Of a stretch of DNA of 32,812 nucleotides, positions 10,544 to 19,820 are shown in pieces; within the stretch, counting starts at the first letter, position 1; each line of letters begins with the position of its first letter. Position numbers and translations under genes: made by a program. Source of the DNA: Actinomycetales bacterium. Its GTDB lineage: Bacteria > Actinomycetota > Actinomycetes > Actinomycetales > Cellulomonadaceae. A model generated the notes under the pieces. It searched no databases. It was not told the origin of the DNA and was given only the letters and a program-made list of their open reading frames with translations. The stretch is taken from the NCBI GenBank assembly GCA_012514545.1, contig JAAZAC010000289.1:1-32812 (forward strand). Direction: 5' to 3'.

Positions 10544-11481
10544 CGGGCGAGCTCGCGCTGGAGGGAGATGTTGGCCTCGCTCGCCTCCTGGCACAGCGCC
10601 TCGACGTCGGTCTCGAACTGCGCGAGCTGCTCCGGGTCGTACGGCGGCGCGTCCTCGCCGGCCTCGGCCTGCTGCTGGAGGTAGCCGATGAGCTCCTGCT
10701 GGCCCTGGACGCACTGGTCGAGGGCGAGCGCGACGTCGCCGGCGGCCTTGCTGACGCGCTGCTGGTAGTCGACGAGCTGCTGGGTGATCTCCCAGTCGTC
10801 GAGGGCCTGGTTCTTCTCGTCGGCGAGCTCGACGATGCGCTGGTGGGCGGTGGCGAGCTGCGCTCGCACGGCCTCGAGCTCGGCCTGCGAGCCGGCGAGC
10901 TGGTTGCGCGTCGTGGCGAGGTCCTTGCCCAGGTCCTCCGACGTGCGCAGGTAGCCGCGGGCCTGGTCGCGCCACTCGACGGCGCTCACCCACAGGTAGG
11001 CGGTGAGCGCGGCGTGCCCGACGAGGAGCGCCACCACGCCCGCGGCGGCGGCGCGGCGCACCCACGCCGGCCGCGGCGGACGGTCCTCGCCGTCCGCCGC
11101 GTCGTGCCGCGCGGGCTCGTCGGGCGCGCCCGCCTCGACCTCGCCCGCCTCCTCCGCGGGCGGGCCGTCGGCGGAGGCCCCGGCCGGGCCCGCCGCGGCG
11201 GTCGCGGCGCCGCCCGCGCGGGTGGTCAGGGTGACGTCGTAGAGGACGGCGGTCTCGGTGGCGGCGTCGGGCGGCAGGGGCTCGGAGAGCAGGTGGGCGT
11301 GCGCCGAGGCGTCGAGGTGGCGCTCGTCCGCGCCCTCGTCCGGCGCTGCGTCCGGCACGGCGCCCGGCGCTGCGTCCGGCGCTGCGTCCGGCACGGCGTC
11401 CGGTCGGGCGGCCTCGGGTGACGCGCCCGGCTCCTCGGCGCGCGCGCGTTCGTCCGTCACGGCCCCCCGCGGCTCCTCCAC
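10540..11481 (-). CDS. Membrane-anchored coiled-coil protein, function unknown
   Basis: Stop overlaps the protease ATG (ATGA). Acidic/Ala/Pro-rich N-terminus, one TM segment (RAAAAGVVALLVGHAALTAYLWV), then heptad-like 'DLGKDLATTRNQLAGSQAELEAVRAQLATAHQRIVELADEKNQ'. GTG start at 11481 is a choice; the ORF extends upstream. Confidence 0.7.
   Translation of the reverse strand: MEEPRGAVTDERARAEEPGASPEAARPDAVPDAAPDAAPGAVPDAAPDEGADERHLDASAHAHLLSEPLPPDAATETAVLYDVTLTTRAGGAATAAAGPAGASADGPPAEEAGEVEAGAPDEPARHDAADGEDRPPRPAWVRRAAAAGVVALLVGHAALTAYLWVSAVEWRDQARGYLRTSEDLGKDLATTRNQLAGSQAELEAVRAQLATAHQRIVELADEKNQALDDWEITQQLVDYQQRVSKAAGDVALALDQCVQGQQELIGYLQQQAEAGEDAPPYDPEQLAQFETDVEALCQEASEANISLQRELAR
11341..11400. 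repeat. Degenerate 12-bp tandem repeat (5 units) encoding PDAA/PDAV-like motifs on the minus strand
   Basis: CGGCGCTGCGTC CGGCACGGCGCC CGGCGCTGCGTC CGGCGCTGCGTC CGGCACGGCGTC read directly. Confidence 0.85.
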
Positions 11482-11548
11482 CTGGTCAGGATAAGCGGCG
11501 GGGCCGTTCGGGGGAGGCCCGGGGCGCCCCGTCGTCGGGCGGGCCTGC

Positions 11549-11932
11549 TCAGCCGACGGGCCCGGTCCAGGCCTCGCCGGGCCCCTCGCCGGGCGCGTCC
11601 GGGAACGGCGAGGCCTCCCGGAACGCGAGCTGCAGGGAGCGCAGCCCGTCGCGCAGCGCGCGGGCATGCTGGTTGCCGATCTCCGGCGCGGCCGCCACGA
11701 CGAGGCCCGCGAGCGCCGTGATGAGGCGCCGCGCCTCGTCGAGGTCGACGAGGTCGCTGCCCTTCGCCTCGGGGGTGTCGGGGGCGAGCCCGCACTTCAC
11801 GGCGGCCGCGCTCATGAGGTGGACGGCCGCCGTCGTGATGACCTCGACGGCGGACACCTCGGCGATGTCGCGGGTGGCCGCGGCGGCGTCGGGCCCGGGT
11901 GGCGGGGTGGCGGGGGAGGGGGCACCGGTCAT
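11549..11932 (-). CDS. DUF1844 domain protein
   Basis: 'SAVEVITTAAVHLMSAAAVKCGLA...DLVDLDEARRLITALAGLV' and its position divergent to infC match actinobacterial DUF1844 proteins. Confidence 0.8.
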   Translation of the reverse strand: MTGAPSPATPPPGPDAAAATRDIAEVSAVEVITTAAVHLMSAAAVKCGLAPDTPEAKGSDLVDLDEARRLITALAGLVVAAAPEIGNQHARALRDGLRSLQLAFREASPFPDAPGEGPGEAWTGPVG

Positions 11933-12156
11933 GGGACTGATCCTGCCAGGCGGGGCGGAGGCGCCCGGGTGGTACCCTTGTCGGCGACCGACCGGGGTCC
12001 GTCCGCGGACGCCGGTGCACAAGCGGAGTCCATCCCACCCGCGCCGAACGCTTCCGGGGCTCGCCCCGGGGCGACAGGTACCGGGTCCGGTCCGAACGGC
12101 CCGCCGGGCAGCGTCAGCGTCCCGGGCGGGGCCGGTGCCCGTGTGCGGGCGTTCGG

Positions 12157-12185
12157 GGCCTCCGCTGTGAACGGCAGCGGGGGCC
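12157..12185 (+). promoter_or_regulatory. Candidate attenuator-like hairpin in the infC leader
   Basis: GGCCTCCGCTG-TGAACGG-CAGCGGGGGCC: 11-bp stem (one G-T/U wobble), followed by TTCTCGTT; 46 nt upstream of the infC start. Confidence 0.45.
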
Positions 12186-12231
12186 TTCTCGTTGCCGGCG
12201 GTCGCCCCGTCGACGAGCTGAGGAGTCCCAC

Positions 12232-13131
12232 ATCAGCGAGCCCCGCATCAACGATCGGATCCGCGTGCCGGAGGTCCGACTCGTCGGACCGAACGGCGAG
12301 CAGGTCGGCATCGTTCGGCTGGAGGACGCCCTGCGCCTCGCGCAGGAGGCGGACCTCGACCTGGTCGAGGTCGCGCCGGACGCGCGCCCGCCGGTCTGCA
12401 AGCTCATGGACTACGGCAAGTACAAGTACGAGGCCGACATGAAGGCCCGTGAGGCCCGGCGCAACCAGGCCAACACGGTCCTCAAGGAGATCCGCTTCCG
12501 CCTGAAGATCGACCCGCACGACTACGGCACGAAGAAGGGCCACGTCGAGCGGTTCCTCCGGGCGGGCGACAAGGTCAAGGTCATGATCATGTTCCGCGGC
12601 CGCGAGCAGTCGCGTCCCGAGATGGGCCTGCGCCTCCTCCAGCGACTCGCCGACGACGTCGCGGAGCTGGGTTTCGTGGAGAGCGCGCCCCGCCAGGACG
12701 GCCGCAACATGATCATGGTGCTCGGCCCGACGAAGAAGAAGTCCGCGGCCCGCGACCAGGCCCGCCGCCAGCAGCGCGAGCAGCGCGCCGAGCACACCGA
12801 GCCGGCCGAGGCGCCCGCGGCGGAGCCGAAGGCCGAGGCCAAGCCCGCCGCCGAGCCGAAGCCCGCGGCGGTCGCGAAGCCCGCGGCGGAGCCCAAGGCC
12901 GAGGCCAAGCCCGCCGCCGAGCCGAAGCCCGCGGCGGCCGCGAAGCCCGCGGCGGAGCCCAAGGCCGAGGCCAAGCCCGCGGCGAAGGCGGCCCCGAAGC
13001 CGGCCGCGAAGCCCGCCCCGGCGGCGGCCCCGAAGCCGGCTGCGCCCGAGGCCGCGAAGCCGGCGGCCCCGAAGCCGGCCCCCAAGCCGGCGCCGCGCCC
13101 CGCGCGGCCGAAGGCCCCGCCGACCGACTGA
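12232..13131 (+). CDS. infC: Translation initiation factor IF-3 with a long Ala/Lys/Pro-rich C-terminal tail; predicted ATC start
   Basis: '[28 protein letters not shown]' from ATC at 12232 with AGGAG at 12221-12225. The ORF track began at the internal GTG 12265, losing the conserved INDRIR. Confidence 0.9.
   Translation: MSEPRINDRIRVPEVRLVGPNGEQVGIVRLEDALRLAQEADLDLVEVAPDARPPVCKLMDYGKYKYEADMKAREARRNQANTVLKEIRFRLKIDPHDYGTKKGHVERFLRAGDKVKVMIMFRGREQSRPEMGLRLLQRLADDVAELGFVESAPRQDGRNMIMVLGPTKKKSAARDQARRQQREQRAEHTEPAEAPAAEPKAEAKPAAEPKPAAVAKPAAEPKAEAKPAAEPKPAAAAKPAAEPKAEAKPAAKAAPKPAAKPAPAAAPKPAAPEAAKPAAPKPAPKPAPRPARPKAPPTD
12823..12990 (+). repeat. 66-bp tandem repeat (about 2.5 copies) in the infC C-terminal extension
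   Basis: Units start at 12823, 12889 and 12955 (partial), encoding [16 protein letters not shown][V/A]AKPAA. Confidence 0.88.
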
Positions 13132-13184
13132 CCCCCACACCGACCCGTCGCCGCACCGGGCGACCGACGAGAAGAGAGCACACA

Positions 13185-13379
13185 GTGCCGAAGAACAAGA
13201 CGCACAGCGGTGCGAAGAAGCGGTTCCGGCTCACCGGGACCGGCAAGGTCATGCGCGAGCAGGCGAACCGCCGCCACCTGTTCGAGCACAAGTCGAGCCG
13301 GCGCACGCGCCGCCTCGCCGCCGACCAGGTCATGTCCAAGCCGGACACCCGCACCGTCAAGAAGCTGCTCGGCAAGTGA
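13185..13379 (+). CDS. rpmI: 50S ribosomal protein L35
   Basis: [44 protein letters not shown]. Confidence 0.97.
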   Translation: MPKNKTHSGAKKRFRLTGTGKVMREQANRRHLFEHKSSRRTRRLAADQVMSKPDTRTVKKLLGK

Positions 13380-13437
13380 GCCCGCGGCGCGCACGTCGCG
13401 CCGGGCTCCCTCGCCCCGACACCCCAAGGAGCATCAC

Positions 13438-13827
13438 GTGGCACGCGTGAAGCGGGCGGTCAACGCCCAGAAGAAGCGCCGGACGACCCTCGAGCGCGCC
13501 AGCGGCTACCGCGGGCAGCGCTCGCGCCTGTACCGGAAGGCCAAGGAGCAGGTCACCCACTCGCTCGTCTACGCCTACCGGGACCGCAAGGCGCGCAAGG
13601 GCGACTTCCGCAAGCTGTGGATCCAGCGGATCAACGCGGCGGCCCGCGCGAACGGCATGACCTACAACCGGTTCATCCAGGGCCTCAAGGCCGCGGGCGT
13701 GGGCGTCGACCGCCGCGTGCTCGCCGACCTCGCCGTCAACGACGCCGCGGCGTTCGCCGCGCTCGTCAAGGTCGCGCGCGAGGCGCTCCCGGAGGACGTC
13801 AACGCCGCCCGCACGCCGGCGGCCTGA
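13438..13827 (+). CDS. rplT: 50S ribosomal protein L20
   Basis: GTG start with AAGGAG upstream; [38 protein letters not shown]. Confidence 0.97.
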   Translation: MARVKRAVNAQKKRRTTLERASGYRGQRSRLYRKAKEQVTHSLVYAYRDRKARKGDFRKLWIQRINAAARANGMTYNRFIQGLKAAGVGVDRRVLADLAVNDAAAFAALVKVAREALPEDVNAARTPAA

Positions 13828-13843
13828 CGCCGCCGCGACGACG

Positions 13844-14758
13844 GTGCCCGCCGGCCGCCCCCAGGGGGGCGAGGACCGGTCCGACGCCCGGACGGCGCCC
13901 GAGCTGACCAACCCCCGCGCGGAGCGGGTGCGGGCGGTGCGGGCGCTGTCCGGGCGTTCCGTTCGCCTGCGCCACGGCCGGTTCCGGGTCGAGGGGCCGC
14001 AGGCGGTGCGCGAGGCGGTGCTCGGTCACCCGGCCGACGTCGTCGTGCGCGACGTGTACGTCACGCCCGAGGCGGCCCGGCGCCACCCGGACGTGCTCGC
14101 GGCGGCGCGCCGGGTCGGGCTGCCCGTGCGCCTCGGCACGCCGGAGGTGCTCGAGGCGATGAGCCCGGACGCCCAGGGCCTCGTCGCGGTCGCGGACCTG
14201 CTCGCCGCCTCGCTCGACGACGTGGTCGCCGCCGGCCCGCGGCTCGTCGCGGTGCTCGCGCACGTGCGCGACCCCGGGAACGCCGGGACCGTGATCCGGG
14301 CGGCCGACGCGGCCGGGGCGGACGCCGTCGTGGTGACGAGCGCGAGCGTCGACGTGCACAACCCGAAGGTCGTCCGGGCGACCGCCGGCTCCCTGTTCCA
14401 CCTGCCGGTCGTGCAGGGCGCGGGGCTCGCCGACGTCGTCGGCGCCCTGCGCGCGGCCGGCCTCACCGTGCTCGCCGCCGACGGCGCGGGGGAGTGGGAC
14501 CTCGACGACCTCCTCGACGCGGCCGGCCCGGGCGGCGGCCGGCACGCCGGCACGCCGGACCTCGCGGCCCCGACCGCGTGGGTGCTGGGCAACGAGGCGT
14601 GGGGCCTGCCCGACGACGACCGCGCGCTCGCGGACGCCGTCGTGCGGGTGCCCGTGCACGGCCGGGCGGAGTCGCTCAACCTCGCGACGGCCGCCGCCGT
14701 GTGCCTGTACGCGAGCGCCCGGGCCCAGCGCAGGGGTGGGCGCCGGACCCGGGCGTGA
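13844..14758 (+). CDS. TrmH/SpoU family RNA 2'-O-methyltransferase
   Basis: 'VLAHVRDPGNAGTVIRAADAAGADAVVV', 'WVLGNEAWGLPDDD', 'VPVHGRAESLNLATAAAVCLYA'. Confidence 0.9.
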   Translation: MPAGRPQGGEDRSDARTAPELTNPRAERVRAVRALSGRSVRLRHGRFRVEGPQAVREAVLGHPADVVVRDVYVTPEAARRHPDVLAAARRVGLPVRLGTPEVLEAMSPDAQGLVAVADLLAASLDDVVAAGPRLVAVLAHVRDPGNAGTVIRAADAAGADAVVVTSASVDVHNPKVVRATAGSLFHLPVVQGAGLADVVGALRAAGLTVLAADGAGEWDLDDLLDAAGPGGGRHAGTPDLAAPTAWVLGNEAWGLPDDDRALADAVVRVPVHGRAESLNLATAAAVCLYASARAQRRGGRRTRA

Positions 14759-14793
14759 GGCAGCGCGCCGGGGCGCCCGGCCGTGGCTCGGTC

Positions 14794-15096
14794 TCAGGCG
14801 GTCGGCGGGGCCGGCGGCGCGGCGTACCCGGTCGGCGCCTGGGGGTAGGCGGTCGCGCCCGGGTAGCCGTACGGGTACGGCGTCCTCGTCTCGGACGGCA
14901 TGACGATCCACAGGATCGGGTAGACGAGCAGCTGGCTGCCCGGCAGGACCATCAGCAGGAGCACGAACAGCAGGCGCGCGGGCCAGGGGTCGATCCCGAG
15001 GCGGCGGCCGATCCCGGCGCACACGCCGCCCAGCACGCGGCCCTCGAGGGGGCGGACGAGGCCGTCGCGGTTCATGCTCTCGTGGAGCGAGGACAT
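14794..15096 (-). CDS. PspC domain protein
   Basis: 'LVRPLEGRVLGGVCAGIGRRLGIDPWPARLLFVLLLMV' plus hydrophobic segment; SD AAGGAG upstream of the ATG at 15096. Confidence 0.88.
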   Translation of the reverse strand: MSSLHESMNRDGLVRPLEGRVLGGVCAGIGRRLGIDPWPARLLFVLLLMVLPGSQLLVYPILWIVMPSETRTPYPYGYPGATAYPQAPTGYAAPPAPPTA

Positions 15097-15284
15097 CAGG
15101 TTCTCCTTCGGTGGGGTGTGCCTCCAGCATCGGCGCGCGCGGGCGGGCGCGGTATCGGGGAGCCACCGGATCCGCCCCGGACGCGCCCCCGGCCCGACCC
15201 CGACCGCCGGACCCCGAGCGCGCTCGGGGGCGCCGCCGACCCCGGCGCGCGGCCCCGGCCCGCACGGTCGGGCATCCTGGACGG

Positions 15285-15944
15285 GTGCGCCTGTTCGCCG
15301 CCGTCCGCCCGCCCGCGGACGTGCTCGACCACCTCGAGACCGCGCTCGCCTCGGTGCGCGCCGGCACCGAGCCCGGGCCCGGCCGCGGCCCCCTGCGCTG
15401 GACGCCGCCCGCCGACCGGCACGTGACCGTCGCGTTCTACGGCGAGGTGCCGCAGGGCCGGCTCGACGAGGTGGCGCAGGCGCTCGACGCGGCGGCGTCG
15501 CAGGTCGCGCCGTTCGCCGCGAGCCTGTCGGGGGCGGGCCTGTTCGACGGCCGCACGCTCTGGGTCGGCTGCACGGGCGAGGGCTGGGCGCCGCTCATGG
15601 CGGCGGCGGGCGACGTCGGCGTCGGGCTCGGCCGTCCGGCCGACCGCCGGTCGCGCCCGCACCTGACGATCGCGCGCGCCCGGCAGGGCGGCGGCCGCCA
15701 GGGGACGGGGCGCGCGCGGCCCGGGGGCGACCGGCGTCGGCCCGGCGGGCCGGACCCGGCCGCGCTGGCGCACGCCCTCGCGCTCTACCGGGGCCCCGGG
15801 TGGACCGTGGGCGAGGTCGCGCTCGTCGAGTCCCACCTGGGCGCGGGGCCGGGCGGGAGCCCGCGGCACGACGTCGTGCACGTCGCCCCGCTGGGCACCG
15901 GGCCGGGCGCGCTGTGGCAGGATGTGGGCCGTGCGCAGGACTGA
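15285..15944 (+). CDS. thpR: 2'-5' RNA ligase / ThpR-like 2H phosphoesterase
   Basis: 'MRLFAAVRPPADVLDHLE', two HxT motifs (HVTVAFYGEV; HLTIARAR). Confidence 0.87.
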   Translation: MRLFAAVRPPADVLDHLETALASVRAGTEPGPGRGPLRWTPPADRHVTVAFYGEVPQGRLDEVAQALDAAASQVAPFAASLSGAGLFDGRTLWVGCTGEGWAPLMAAAGDVGVGLGRPADRRSRPHLTIARARQGGGRQGTGRARPGGDRRRPGGPDPAALAHALALYRGPGWTVGEVALVESHLGAGPGGSPRHDVVHVAPLGTGPGALWQDVGRAQD

Positions 15945-15993
15945 TCGCCGATTTAGCGGGCCCGCAGGCGGGCCGCGCGGCTGATCCGCGCAC
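15918..15993 (+). promoter_or_regulatory. Candidate pheST leader: possible promoter, 17-codon uORF and alternative hairpins
   Basis: CAGGAT (15918-15923), 7 nt, GTG at 15931, uORF MRRTDRRFSGPAGGPRG* ending 15984; hairpin 15959-15974; mutually exclusive stems sharing 15986-15991. Confidence 0.3.
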
Positions 15994-16036
15994 GGGAGCC
16001 GGGCACGGCTGACCGAGGGCCCTCTGCGGGCGGTGA

Positions 16037-17161
<1,125 letters not shown>

Positions 17162-19714
17162 ATGGTCCGGGTACCGCTCACGTGGCTCGCGGAGTCGGTC
17201 GACCTGGCCGGCGCGTCCGCGGAGGAGGTGGCCGCCGCCCTCGTGCGCGTCGGCCTCGAGGAGGAGGGCATCCACGGGTCCGACGTCACCGGGCCCCTCG
17301 TCGTCGGCCGCGTGCTGACGCTCGAGAAGGAGACGCACTCCAACGGCAAGACGATCTCGTGGTGCCGGGTCGACGTCGGGCCGGAGCACAACGCGCCCGC
17401 CGAGGGCGACGTGCCCGCGGGCCGGGGGATCGTCTGCGGGGCGCACAACTTCGGCGTCGGCGACCTCGTCGTGGTGGCGCTGCCGGGCGCGGTGCTGCCC
17501 GGGCCGTTCCCCATCACCGCGCGCAAGACGTACGGGCACGTCTCCGACGGCATGATCTGCTCGGCGCGCGAGCTCGGGATCGGCGACGACCACACGGGGA
17601 TACTCGTCCTGGGCGACGAGCACGACCCCGCCGACCTCGTGCCCGGCCGGGACGCGATCACGCTGCTCGGCCTGGACGAGCGCACGGTCGAGGTCAACGT
17701 CACGCCGGACCGCGGCTACTGCTTCAGCGTGCGCGGCGTGGCGCGCGAGTACGCGCACGCGACGGGCCGGGCGTACCGCGACCCGGCGCTCGCGGTGTCC
17801 CCGCCCCCGGCGACCGCGGGCGGGTTCCGGGTCGAGGTGGCCGACGACGCGCCCATCCGCGGGCGGGTCGGCTGCGACCGGTTCGTGGCGCGCGTCGTGC
17901 GGGGCGTGGACGCGACGGCGCAGAGCCCGTCGTGGCTCGAGCGGCGGCTCACGCAGGCGGGCATGCGGCCGATCTCGCTCGCCGTCGACGTGACGAACTA
18001 CGTCATGCTCGAGCTCGGCCAGCCGCTGCACGCGTACGACCTGGCCACCGTGGCCGAGCCGATCGTCGTGCGGCGCGCCCGCCCGGGGGAGCGGCTCGTC
18101 ACGCTCGACGACGTCGACCGTGAGCTCCACCCCGAGGACCTCCTCATCACGGACTCGCCCGACGGCGTGCCCGGCTCCCGGGTCATCGGCCTCGCCGGCG
18201 TCATGGGCGGCGCGAGCACCGAGGTGTCCGAGGCGACGGTCGACGTGCTGCTCGAGGGCGCGCACTTCGACGCCGTGTCGATCGCGCGCACGGCCCGGCG
18301 GCACAAGCTGGGCTCGGAGGCGTCCCGCCGGTTCGAGCGGGGCGTGGACCCGCAGCTCCCGCCGCGCGCGGTGCAGCGGGCGATCGACCTGCTCGTGCGG
18401 TTCGGCGGCGGCACCGTCGACCCCGAGGTCACGGACGTGGACGAGGTGCCCCCCGCCGCGCCGGTGCGCATGCCGGCCGACTTCCCGGCCCGCATCGTCG
18501 GCCTCGACTACTCGGCGGCCCGGGTGCGGGAGCTGCTCGAGGAGATCGGCTGCGCGGTCGCGGCCGACGGCGACGACCTCGTGGTCACGCCGCCGTCGTG
18601 GCGCCCCGACCTCACGGCGCCCATCGACCTCGTCGAGGAGGTCGCGCGGCTCGACGGGTACGAGCGGATGCCGTCGGTGCTGCCGGCCGCGCCGGCGGGC
18701 CGCGGGCTGACGCACGCGCAGCGCGTGCGGCGGTCGGTGGCGCGGGCGCTCGCCGAGCAGGGGTTCACCGAGGTGCTCACCTACCCGTTCATGGGCGCCC
18801 AGCGCCTCGACGAGCTCGCGCTGCCCGACGACGACCGGCGCCGCCGCACCGTGCGCCTCGTCAACCCGCTCAACGACGCGCTGCCGTTCCTGCGCACGTC
18901 GCTGCTCGCGACGCTCGTCGACGCGGTGCGGGTCAACCTCGGGCGGGGCGCCACCGACCTGGCGCTGTTCGAGATCGGCCGCGCGTTCCGGGCCGACGGC
19001 GACGGGATCGCCCCGCGCCCGGGCGTCGACGACCGGCCGTCCGACGACGAGCTGGCCGCCCTCGACGCCGCGCTGCCCGTGCAGGAGCGGCGGGTCGCGG
19101 GCGTGCTCGTGGGGCACCGCGTGCCCGCGGGCTGGCAGGGGCAGGCCCAGCCGTACGAGTGGTCCGACGCCGTGGCAGCCGCGCGGCTCGTCGCCGCGCG
19201 GACGGGGGCCGACGTCGAGGTGGCGGCCGACGCGCACGCGCCCTGGCACCCCGGGCGCTGCGCGCGCCTGGCGCTGCCGGACGGGACCCTCGTCGGGCAC
19301 GCGGGTGAGCTGCACCCGCGGGTGCTCGCCGCGCTCGAGCTGCCCGCGCGGACGTGCGCGTTCGAGCTCGACCTCGACGCGCTCGTCGCGGCCGGGGAGG
19401 GGCGGCTGGTCGCCGCCGCGCCGGTGCTCGTGCAGCCGGTCGCCAAGGAGGACCTGGCGTTCGTGGTCGACGAGGCCCTGCCGGCCGGCGCGCTCGTGGC
19501 GACGGTGCGCGCCGCGGCGGGCGGGCTGCTCGAGGACGCGCGGGTGTTCGACGTCTACCGCGGCGAGCAGGTGGGCGCGGGCCGCAAGTCCGTGGCCGTC
19601 ACCGTGCGGCTGCGGGCGGGCGACCACACCCTGACGGCGGACGAGATCGCCGGGGTGCGTGCCGCCGTCGTCGAGGCGGTCGCGCGCGAGCACGGCGGCA
19701 CGCTGCGCGCCTGA
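17162..19714 (+). CDS. pheT: Phenylalanyl-tRNA synthetase beta subunit
   Basis: ATG abuts the pheS TAG; 850 aa; 'MRPISLAVDVTNYVMLELGQPLHAYDL', 'GLAGVMGGASTEVSEAT', C-terminal anticodon-binding fold 'PVAKEDLAFVVDEALPAG'. Confidence 0.97.
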   Translation: MVRVPLTWLAESVDLAGASAEEVAAALVRVGLEEEGIHGSDVTGPLVVGRVLTLEKETHSNGKTISWCRVDVGPEHNAPAEGDVPAGRGIVCGAHNFGVGDLVVVALPGAVLPGPFPITARKTYGHVSDGMICSARELGIGDDHTGILVLGDEHDPADLVPGRDAITLLGLDERTVEVNVTPDRGYCFSVRGVAREYAHATGRAYRDPALAVSPPPATAGGFRVEVADDAPIRGRVGCDRFVARVVRGVDATAQSPSWLERRLTQAGMRPISLAVDVTNYVMLELGQPLHAYDLATVAEPIVVRRARPGERLVTLDDVDRELHPEDLLITDSPDGVPGSRVIGLAGVMGGASTEVSEATVDVLLEGAHFDAVSIARTARRHKLGSEASRRFERGVDPQLPPRAVQRAIDLLVRFGGGTVDPEVTDVDEVPPAAPVRMPADFPARIVGLDYSAARVRELLEEIGCAVAADGDDLVVTPPSWRPDLTAPIDLVEEVARLDGYERMPSVLPAAPAGRGLTHAQRVRRSVARALAEQGFTEVLTYPFMGAQRLDELALPDDDRRRRTVRLVNPLNDALPFLRTSLLATLVDAVRVNLGRGATDLALFEIGRAFRADGDGIAPRPGVDDRPSDDELAALDAALPVQERRVAGVLVGHRVPAGWQGQAQPYEWSDAVAAARLVAARTGADVEVAADAHAPWHPGRCARLALPDGTLVGHAGELHPRVLAALELPARTCAFELDLDALVAAGEGRLVAAAPVLVQPVAKEDLAFVVDEALPAGALVATVRAAAGGLLEDARVFDVYRGEQVGAGRKSVAVTVRLRAGDHTLTADEIAGVRAAVVEAVAREHGGTLRA

Positions 19715-19737
19715 GGGCGGCCCCGGGCCCCGGGCGG

Positions 19738-19766
19738 GCCCCGGGCCCCGGCGCCGGGCCCGGGGC
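19738..19766. terminator. Strong GC hairpin between convergent pheT and the quinone oxidoreductase gene
   Basis: GCCCCGGGCCC-CGGCGCC-GGGCCCGGGGC: perfect 11-bp stem, 7-nt loop, no U tract. Confidence 0.55.
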
Positions 19767-19783
19767 GTGCCGAGGGCGCGGGG

Positions 19784-19820
19784 CTCAGGGCCGACGTGCT
19801 CAGGGCCGACGTGCTCAGGG
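19784..19820. repeat. 15-bp tandem repeat CTCAGGGCCGACGTG (2 full copies plus 7 bp)
   Basis: Read directly at 19784-19798, 19799-19813, 19814-19820. Confidence 0.92.

Noticed and set aside
12823-12990. CRISPR-like repeat array
   Set aside because: Contiguous in-frame coding tandem repeat without spacers.
12265-13131. infC starting at GTG 12265 as listed in the ORF track
   Set aside because: It would delete the conserved IF3 N-terminus and has no positioned SD; ATC 12232 fits better.
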